Shown here piece by piece: positions 58,401-64,000 of a DNA stretch of 64,000 nt. Source of the DNA: Diphasiastrum complanatum (lineage: Eukaryota > Streptophyta > Lycopodiopsida > Lycopodiales > Lycopodiaceae); assembly GCA_029204225.1 (NCBI GenBank), contig CM055096.1:3874014-3938013 (forward strand). Direction: 5' to 3'. The position numbers and the translations under genes were made by a program. How positions within the stretch are numbered: the stretch's first letter is position 1; every line of letters begins with the position of its first letter. The notes under the pieces were generated by a model. It searched no databases and had not been told where the DNA came from. It was given only the letters and a program-made list of their open reading frames with translations.

Positions 58401-58957
58401 TTAATGGGACGTTTAATATTCTATAAGTTTAGTGCTGAAAGCCATTCAAAGGTGGCTGATATTTGCAGAATGGTTGGCATTCCTTTTCTGAGTATTGTAA
58501 CAGATCGTTTATCTTTCTTGCAACACTTTGAGATGCTGACGATTGCGGATTTTTTTGTTTCTTCAAAATAAGGTCCTATAATTTGGATGTCGCTATGTAG
58601 CAACATAATTGAACTATCTATTGTTACTGTTGCAGGCTGATGCTTTTGCAAGGAAGTTGGGTTATGCAGTTCCACTCAGAGCTGGCCTTATCAAATTGCA
58701 GGTACTGGGATTGGATGAGCAAATTTTGCATGCATTTATAGATATTTCTCGAAGATAGTCAGTCACTGATCTTTGTTAGGACCGCAGATTTCTCAAAATA
58801 TATACACCATTCTATATTGATTTGGTTTTTTCTGTTCCAGGAGGAGAACTTATCGGCCATGAATACAGACCCATGGTATTCTGCATACCATTATTCACAT
58901 CCTCCTCTTGTTGAACGGCTGGAAGCGCTTGATAAATCTGATAAAAAAAAACAGTGA
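37451..58957 (+). CDS. STE24: CAAX prenyl protease 1 (STE24), complete, 14 exons
   Basis: This zinc metalloprotease of the ER membrane removes the last three residues of prenylated CAAX proteins (M48A family). Exons: 37451-37481, 46086-46233, 46682-46766, 46988-47083, 51749-51814, 52769-52867, 53615-53728, 53921-54031, 54562-54624, 55048-55140, 55745-55858, 58273-58344, 58636-58701, 58841-58957. All internal junctions use GT/AG, all phases agree, and the sum is 1,275 nt: 424 residues plus TGA, the usual plant STE24 length. Exon 1 encodes [11 protein letters not shown] (ATG in a good context, ACAGTTATGGCG). The catalytic HELGH is residues 284-288, in exon 10; the third zinc ligand is probably Glu362 in SRAFEFQADAF, across exons 12/13. 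Several hydrophobic membrane segments are visible ([43 protein letters not shown]). The end, [20 protein letters not shown], is a family signature. No stop or frameshift is seen. Introns 1, 4 and 11 are swollen by transposable elements. Confidence 0.96.
37482..39138 (+). other. STE24 intron 1, part left of the Gypsy insertion
   Basis: Starts with the donor GTAAGT at 37482. The frames at 37437-37682 and 37694-38065 are not recognised. No other feature is seen. Confidence 0.6.
39144..39761 (+). repeat. 5' LTR of the Gypsy element
   Basis: 618 bp, starts TGTTAGAGCC and ends CTCTGACA. About 85-90 bp shorter than the 3' LTR because of an internal deletion after GTGTATGA (near 39518). Contains partly duplicated blocks (CATGCTCAC / GGGACACTTGGTCC). 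Confidence 0.95.
39764..39775 (+). other. Primer-binding site (initiator Met tRNA)
   Basis: TGGTATCAGAGC, two bases after the 5' LTR: an exact match to the standard plant PBS complementary to initiator tRNA-Met. Confidence 0.95.
39785..40080 (+). repeat. Degenerate CAGGATCAGATTTCAGA-type repeat in Gypsy leader
   Basis: Loosely repeated GAATCAGGATCAAATTTCAG units of 15-34 bp make all three frames partly open with Ser/Gly/Arg-rich peptides. It lies between the primer-binding site and the gag start, so it is probably noncoding. Confidence 0.75.
40149..40260 (+). pseudogene. Gypsy gag start remnant
   Basis: ATG at 40149 followed by [20 protein letters not shown], then a stop after about 35 codons. 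Plausible gag beginning; the rest is scrambled. Confidence 0.5.
42083..42460 (+). pseudogene. Gypsy RNase H remnant
   Basis: Recognisable words: [40 protein letters not shown] and [19 protein letters not shown]. Several frame changes and stops. Confidence 0.85.
43112..43229 (+). pseudogene. Gypsy chromodomain-like C-terminal end
   Basis: [16 protein letters not shown] resembles the YLVKWKG...WE pattern of chromodomains carried at the end of chromovirus integrases. It is followed by a tract GAGTGGGAAGGGA (43217-43229), the polypurine tract directly before the 3' LTR. Confidence 0.7.
43230..43930 (+). repeat. 3' LTR of the Gypsy element
   Basis: 701 bp. Compared with the 5' LTR, roughly one base in 15-25 differs by eye, plus the 85-90 bp indel; an old insertion. 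Confidence 0.95.
43936..46085 (+). other. STE24 intron 1, part right of the Gypsy insertion
   Basis: AT-rich intron ending in the acceptor TTTTGTTTTGGCAG at 46085. Contains a G-run (GGGGGGGGG) near 44441. No other element is recognised. Confidence 0.6.
47324..47879. mobile_element. Palindrome-rich MITE-like element in STE24 intron 4
   Basis: A perfect 10-bp direct repeat AATGTAAGCA flanks the element (47314-47323 and 47880-47889), fitting a 9-10-bp target duplication as made by Mutator-like elements. Both ends hold dense GAACCGTGG / CCACGGTTC palindromes (47330-47405 and 47775-47870), with CATAGAA near each end in inverted orientation. The core is AT-rich with TTAATTAATTAATTAA and repeated TTTTGGGCTGTTT. 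No transposase. Confidence 0.75.
48720..49299 (+). pseudogene. HAD/FCP1-like phosphatase fragment, copy C
   Basis: The open frame 48847-49299 encodes the second half of an FCP1/NIF-type HAD domain: [20 protein letters not shown] (motif with the conserved DDSP), then an acidic stretch, and [20 protein letters not shown]. Upstream, broken frames from about 48720 resemble the FFMLWSQENCYQ and ADFKPL region of copies A and B, with stops. It is clearly diverged from copies A/B and complements them: it retains the C-terminal half that copy B loses. It lies in STE24 intron 4, in the same orientation as the gene, and ends against a Gypsy integrase fragment. Confidence 0.7.
49305..49620 (+). mobile_element. 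Gypsy integrase zinc-finger fragment in STE24 intron 4
   Basis: Reads [40 protein letters not shown] and [13 protein letters not shown]: the HHCC zinc-binding domain of a Gypsy integrase, with all four ligands visible. Truncated on both sides. Confidence 0.9.
49998..50283. repeat. Tandem duplication, 146-bp unit, in STE24 intron 4
   Basis: ACAAGAATTTATTGTGGC at 49998 and ACAAGAATTTATAGTGGC at 50144 begin two similar units; both contain CACATGGTGAATAAAT-like and GAAACATTATGAAGAGTT-like blocks and end GAAGAATTTGACAAGG. Confidence 0.85.
50284..51748 (+). other. STE24 intron 4, remaining part
   Basis: AT-rich, ending in the acceptor TTTTGTAG at 51748. The frame at 50221-50472 is open but not recognised. 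Confidence 0.55.
51815..55744 (+). other. STE24 introns 5-10
   Basis: Introns at 51815-52768, 52868-53614, 53729-53920, 54032-54561, 54625-55047 and 55141-55744 lie between the exons listed for STE24. All begin GT and end AG. No mobile element is recognised in them. A loose tRNA B-box-like GGTTCAATTCC at 54235 could be a SINE trace, but an A box is not convincing. Confidence 0.7.
56440..56940 (+). mobile_element. Copia reverse transcriptase fragment in STE24 intron 11
   Basis: Reads [40 protein letters not shown], then a stop (FD*DVHQ), and [20 protein letters not shown] and [20 protein letters not shown]. It ends at a frameshifted LYVDD near 56930. Only the N-terminal half of the reverse transcriptase is present. 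Confidence 0.92.
57095..57385 (-). mobile_element. LINE (non-LTR) reverse transcriptase fragment in STE24 intron 11
   Basis: Translation of the minus strand gives [20 protein letters not shown], then a stop, and [29 protein letters not shown] and GVKQGCPLSPTLF are hallmark motifs of LINE-type reverse transcriptases. The fragment is too short and broken to be functional. Confidence 0.85.
57386..58272 (+). other. STE24 intron 11, distal part
   Basis: AT-rich, ending at the acceptor TATGTTGCAG (58272). The overlapping minus-strand frames at 57425-57767 are not recognised. Confidence 0.5.
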
Positions 58958-60529
58958 CCGCTCTTTCATCATGCCAAAATGCTCGCTTACTTGGACGTCA
59001 AGGCTAAACCAAAAGTAGTCGGGTATCTGGGCATTTCCCCAGCTGAGATGGATGCAAGCAGGTCTTTGACCTCTTGAGTTCTCTTTGTGTTAACGCATAT
59101 ATGGGTCTAGTTAATATCAGGTAACATGTGGCTCAAAAGTGGTAGGAGTGGCATCACTCTTTAGTTTGAAGTCCTTGGTAACTAAATTTTGGTCAGCTAA
59201 GTGCTTATAAATGCTCTCAGATGTTTATGATATATTCAAAATTCGATTTTAAACCTTGGAGATTAGTTGTTGTAATTGTTCCAATTCCAAAGTATGACGT
59301 ATGCCGAACTGGATTTGTCTCCCATGTGGGGAGGTTTTACTAGTTGCAACGTGAATGATAGCAGGTTGAAATTAAGTCTTCAAAAAACATAAATGGGATG
59401 GATACGTACAGAACATTGTTTTATACGTATTGATCTTTTCTGAAAAATGTGTTTGGAACGCATTTTTTTAAAAGTTTGTCAGAGCCATTTAATTTTTTTT
59501 TCTCGATTTTTTTCTTCTGTGTTCCGTTCCAGATGAATGGAATGGAATTCATGGAACGTCTATGTACCATTGAAACTTGTCTTTGATTCAATCGATTGAC
59601 ACTATAGCTCAAACCTAGGCTTGTAATAATGAGCCATATCAAGGAATCCATGAGACTCCTATAGAGTGTGATGTCCTTGAAGGTTCTTTCATCACCTCCA
59701 TTTGGATCTCTTACATGATGGTCCATTGAGGTTTCTATTTTCTTGCAATTTCTCCATAAATCATTACAGAAGGCAGACGCATCCAGGAGCATTTCCTAAA
59801 ATTGTAGCAAAAAATATGGGCATGAGGTTGGTTAGCAATGCTGGGCTTCCGTGTGGTGGACCTTTTTCTTTCAAGCACAAATGAAAAGTTGCACACCTCA
59901 GTATAAGCCCTCATATATTGTTGGAAATTGGAATGGAGTAGAGAGAGTGAGGATGAACAATGGCACCAGAAGTAAAACACTTCTCCAAGGATCTGTCGTT
60001 CGCTAGCAAGGACAATGAAGTAGATAAATGTGATTGCATAAATGGTAAATTGAAAATACACTCAGTGATATGAGATAAGGATTGAGCACTTCATATTAAG
60101 CAAAAAGTGATCATGAGATCATGATACTTGGATTACGAAACCAACTGACCAACAAGCCATGGTCGCCAGCTCTGACACAACCAACCACTCTGATGAGGAA
60201 TCAAAAGACGGACGTCGTTGGAGGAGGATTGGAACCAACGGAAGATACCTCCCTATGAGCCAATATTTATGAAGGTCCTACACGCACCAAACAGCTATAT
60301 GTGGGGTTATTTTCTCACCATGGGATCAACATAGGGGAGAAAACAACACAACTTGAATGCAACAACACTGTTCTATAGCGTCATGCCACTACGAGGATGG
60401 TTGGACATGTCCTAAATCTAATACTAAACCAGTGATCTCCAGCCTGTTTCACCGACCCAACCGTTCTCCCTAGTCGATGAAGTATTTCCAAGCCTTTAGG
60501 TATATGACCTCAAGAGATTGTAACCTCGA
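58958..60529. other. STE24 3' flank with a Copia remnant
   Basis: The first few hundred bases are probably the STE24 3' UTR. On the minus strand, 59740-59560 reads TFKDITLYRSLMDSLIWLII and LSYSVNRLNQ, a Copia reverse transcriptase-end fragment. At 60169-60180 the minus strand reads TTGTGTCAGAGC, a weak primer-binding-site-like word. The rest is not recognised. Confidence 0.55.
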
Positions 60530-61709
60530 TTATTGCATTGGTTCCCAAGGCATCCCTAGAATAATTTTTTGTTTGTTAAAGAGAGTATTTTTCGAGGGAT
60601 ATATGGAGGGCCCTTAGAATATCCCTCAGGGTGTAGATTGATTAGGAAAGAGAGATTTTTGAGGGATATATCTAGGGCCTTTGGAATATACCTCGAGATT
60701 CATACAAAGAATTTCATTGAGGATAATTTTGAGGGAACAAAAAAAAATAATAATTTAGGACAGAATGGAACCAGTACACTGGCTCCATTCTCCCCTAAAA
60801 AAAGACTCCAACCAATCCCATGAGTTTTTTGCATCACTTTTTATAAAGTTGGTATTCAAAATCATTTGTTTATAATTGTTAATAATTTTTTTTACAAATA
60901 TTTAAGGTACATTTCATCCACTTAAAGACGAACGAAAGACACTTACAATTAACAAAATATATATTCATACATAAAAATGGTCCAAGTACAGAATTATATT
61001 ACAAACTAAATCAGGATTCACATATGTGTGTGCTAGAATGAAACACCTAATTAGAATGGGTCCAAATCCGACCTCATCCACTTATCTATTTGCCAAAAAT
61101 AGTACAAACACTATTGATCATGGTATGCTAGACTCAATTCTTTTCTTATCTCACTAGGATTTATCCTAAGTGACTATGATGGTGGGAGTGAGAGTCATAC
61201 CATATGTTTTGCTTCTGTTGTATAGTTGGTTTGAAGACAATACTTTTTGAAGAACATATGCCATCAATTAACGAGAGTGCGCATCTTAATGGTATGAAAA
61301 GAATATAATATATCATGGATTCTAGCGAGACAAAAGTTAAACAATGTGGTATTTAGTACAAATATTGGTGCTAAATTTGAAAAATAAAATACAATGATGC
61401 ATTCCACAAGAAGCACTTTTGACAAGATGTTTTTTTAATAATTTTGTATTATTAATTGAAATGTTTCGTTACTTTTGTTGAACAGTTGGTTTGATGACAA
61501 TGAATTTTGCAGACGAGTTTCAATCTCCAGAAAAACAAGAAAAAAGTTTCTATAAACAAATGCATTTAAGGTTTGTAAATATGTTTTTTGCTTTTTGTAA
61601 ATAATATTTTTAGTTCATGTTAATAATTTCATTGGATATTTATGTGGTCACTAATAAGAATGTACATTGTGTTTTTTGATTAATTTGCAAATTTTTATTT
61701 CTCTTTCAG

Positions 61710-62118
61710 ATGGTAAAGCCATCTAGACGTATTGAAGATGGAATTTTCATAATGTTAGACCTAAATGGCATTCTCATGAAACAATGCGATATTGGTCCAC
61801 AAATCTCAAGGGATAAGAAATGTCAATCAAAACAGATCAAATTGCGACATGGGTGGCAGGAATTTCTAAAAAACGTTTTGTCAAAATTCAAGATTGGCAT
61901 TTGGTCCATTATGGACTATGAAACCGTGCTTAATACCTACTCTTTCGTGGAAAGCAAGGCATGTCAAAACCTTCCATTTTTCATGTTGTGGAGCCAAGAA
62001 AATTGCTACCAACATTCAGGTATAATTTGTCCTGAGAAGCCTTGTGTAGCTGCTACTTTCAAACCCTTATGGTATGTATGGCATCATTTCTATCCTAAGG
62101 TCAACAAACACAACACAA
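61710..62118 (+). pseudogene. HAD/FCP1-like phosphatase fragment, copy B (best preserved N-half)
   Basis: The open frame follows a 3' splice-like signal (TTATTTCTCTTTCAG, ending 61709). It encodes FIMLDLNGILMKQCD (motif I, Asn for the second Asp), LRHGWQEFLKNVLSKFKIGI (around motif II: IWSIMDYE), and PEKPCVAATFKPLWYVW and YPKVNKHNTMV, the stretch before motif III/IV in FCP1/NIF-type HAD proteins. After codon ~136 the sequence becomes intron-like (TTTATGTTTGTATATATT); the following DDSP exon is not seen here but is present in copy C. Start chosen at the ATG after the AG; an upstream exon is likely. Probably a captured, incomplete gene. Confidence 0.6.
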
Positions 62119-62729
62119 TGGTTTTTATGTTTGTATATATTTTCTTATGTAAATTGTACAATGTTTCGATGAATGTATGTTCACATTCTACAATGTTTAG
62201 AAATAAATTATGTTTGTGTTTACGTGAATGTTATCACCTGAAATTGATAAGTCTAGTATGCTTACACAATATACAAGATTCAACATTAAAAAAAATTGCT
62301 CATTAAAATTACATGATAAGATATTTAGGCAATCGAAAGTATATGATTTAAGGAAAAATTATTTCTAAATAGAATATATAGTTCATCAAGAAAAGATTAT
62401 AATAATGCATCGAGTTCTATTTGTCGAGCTCGTTTAAGTTCTTGAGCTTTTGGATACTGCTCGATCACACGATTACCATAAGGCTCCAGCTGAACCTGTA
62501 GATAGGTACCATCGTAGACTGACTGCGCTGTTGCATCCAAAAATTCGTCTTTCATTTTTCTGGGCAACTTGGTGTCGAGTCTGCAAGTAAAGACTTTACA
62601 TTGCATTGAGCACTTTGGTGATGAAGTTGCCTATTCCTTTCAGAGAATATGTCATAAATCGATGATGCCCTTTATGTAATTTTCATGCTTTAATATTACA
62701 AGGCATATTCTCATGATGTAGGTGATAGT

Positions 62730-63368
62730 TTGCTTCCCAATCAATATATACACTCCATAAATCTAGGCATGATACGTCAATACCCTACAACAAGTTTTGT
62801 CTATCAAAATAATTATAAAAATCTATCTTTTTTATGTGAATGTATTCTAGAGCAAATCATAATGTACATCCTATATACAATTCACAACTTCCAAAAGGAT
62901 TTATACAAACTTGAGGATGACCATAGTGCTCGTGTCATCACTCACATGAGGCAACTCATGCATCTGGTCTTGAACAAGGACATTTTAAAGGATTGGTGCA
63001 AAAAAGATGATAAAGACAATAATTATGTCGTTGACCAGTTGTATAGAGAGTTTCCACTCCCCTCCCATGATAGGCAATTTCATCAAAAATGGATGGTGAG
63101 CCGCATGAGAGGCGTGATGAGCCACCGCAAATCGGAGATTCGAGATGTGGTAAAAGATGGCATATCTAGGCCGTCTCACATGCACAAGGAAGACTGGAAG
63201 TTAGAGAGGAAAGAATTACAAGAAAATCTAGATTGCTTCAAGGAACAATTAGAGACACCTATGAAGCGACTAGAGACTACAGTGCATTCTCACTTGGATA
63301 GCGGCGGCCAGGGTTCTTTTAATGCCCATTTCGTAAGTCTCCCACCCATTCAAATTTTATCTTGCTAA
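62730..63368 (+). CDS. Unidentified open frame in copy B
   Basis: The convincing part starts near 62880 (HNFQKDLYKLEDDHSARVIT) and runs through charged, globular-looking sequence (MHLVLNKDILKDWCKKDDKD, QLYREFPLPSHDRQFHQKWM, MRGVMSHRKSEIRDVVKDGI) to a Glu/Lys-rich helix (KELQENLDCFKEQLETPMKR). A donor-like GTAAGT at 63331 suggests an exon end. A second stretch after TTTGTTAG near 63431 is also open (KIPRKVISHQGENKYVYANN, then LFKILERQGVRMDWD) to GAG|GTATGG near 63561. I do not recognise the family. Copy A shares only the part from 63157 onward. Confidence 0.4.
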   Translation: MLPNQYIHSINLGMIRQYPTTSFVYQNNYKNLSFLCECILEQIIMYILYTIHNFQKDLYKLEDDHSARVITHMRQLMHLVLNKDILKDWCKKDDKDNNYVVDQLYREFPLPSHDRQFHQKWMVSRMRGVMSHRKSEIRDVVKDGISRPSHMHKEDWKLERKELQENLDCFKEQLETPMKRLETTVHSHLDSGGQGSFNAHFVSLPPIQILSC

Positions 63369-63635
63369 TCTTCTTGCACTATCCTAAATTATTGGTTATT
63401 TGTTTAAATACTAATCACAATTTTGTTAGTTTATGCAAAAATTCCCCGTAAAGTGATCTCCCACCAAGGAGAGAACAAGTATGTGTATGCCAACAATATG
63501 CAATCATTATTCAAAATATTGGAGAGACAAGGAGTGAGAATGGATTGGGATGCTACTTCTGAGGTATGGCTTCAAAATATATGTTAACTTTACTACATAG
63601 ATGTTGGTACGAACAAGATGGCCATTGAGGGGGGG

Positions 63636-64000
63636 TGTTGAAATAAATGCCTATTTTGCCCCTTACGGCTTGTATACTTGTAACTTGTAAGTTTTGCATC
63701 AACCTTTATGTACATAGTACACCAAACTTGTGCTAATTAGGCAAGTAATAAGATGTAGGTTGAGGACCCATGTGGGTTCTATAGCTAGAATTAGCAAGAC
63801 ACCACCTCTTGACATTACATGCTAAAAGTGGCCCTTTAATTTCTACTCCATAGCTAATTTTTCAAGCTTTCATAGTGTGCTTACTATGTTCTTATGATAC
63901 TCCATAGCTACGTCTTGGATTTTGTCACACAACACATAGTGCGCTACTATTATGAACCATTCTCGGACACAAGATCGTGATCTGATCTCAGATTACTACT
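63636..64000 (+). mobile_element. LTR-like end after polypurine tract (copy B)
   Basis: TTGAGGGGGGG is followed by TGTTGAAATAAATG at 63636, as in copy A at 3382. Runs off the window. Confidence 0.6.

Larger units (their letters stand above)
60530..64000 (+). repeat. Dispersed HAD-carrying repeat, copy B (cut by window end)
   Basis: Same unit as copy A at 1455-3771, same orientation, about 59 kb apart. It keeps the 1,137-bp block (62020-63156) and an ~85-bp block near 63315-63400 that copy A lacks. It continues through the polypurine tract and LTR-like sequence to the window end. Confidence 0.9.

Noticed and set aside
62397-62606. Minus-strand 69-codon frame within HAD repeat copy B
   Set aside because: No recognised motif, and it lies in the block absent from copy A; it could be real but I cannot support it.

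Overview
This window looks like nuclear DNA of a land plant with a large, repeat-rich genome. The evidence is one plant-type multi-exon gene with long AT-rich introns, many plant Copia and Gypsy retrotransposon remnants, and long CT/GA microsatellites. I cannot place the organism more closely; a fern, lycophyte or gymnosperm would fit the intron sizes. There are no rRNA genes, convincing tRNA genes, CRISPR arrays or operons.

The only clearly functional host gene is a CAAX prenyl protease 1 (STE24) gene on the + strand, 37451-58957. I reconstructed 14 exons that all join in frame at GT/AG sites and encode 424 residues, including the zinc motif HELGH. About 20 kb of this 21.5 kb locus is intron. 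Intron 1 (8.6 kb) contains a decayed Gypsy element with both LTRs and a 5-bp target duplication. Intron 4 (4.7 kb) contains a palindrome-rich MITE-like element, a broken HAD/FCP1-like phosphatase fragment and a Gypsy integrase piece. Intron 11 holds Copia and LINE reverse transcriptase pieces. Just upstream (34765-36203) is a frameshifted fragment resembling plant DUF3741/TRM-type proteins. The left edge holds an unidentified exon that is open at the window boundary.

The region from 4 to 33 kb is a graveyard of retroelements in both orientations: Copia fragments at 5.1-6.4 (-), 6.8-8.3 (+), 21.2-23.4 (-), 25.6-26.9 (+) and 31.4-32.2 (-); a nearly full-length but frameshifted Copia at 11.2-17.0 (+); Gypsy pieces at 18.4-19.1 (-), 28.5-31.3 (-) and 31.3 (+); a lone LTR at 23.4-24.05; and a 1.0 kb foldback element at 24.1-25.1.

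The most unusual feature is a pair of direct repeats at the window edges (1455-3771 and 60530-64000). Each joins part of an FCP1/NIF-type HAD phosphatase gene, with splice-like signals, to a polypurine tract and an LTR-like sequence starting TGTTGAAATAAATG. The left copy lacks a 1,137-bp block present in the right copy. A third, more diverged fragment of the same HAD family lies in STE24 intron 4. This suggests that a host phosphatase-like gene was captured and spread by a mobile element.
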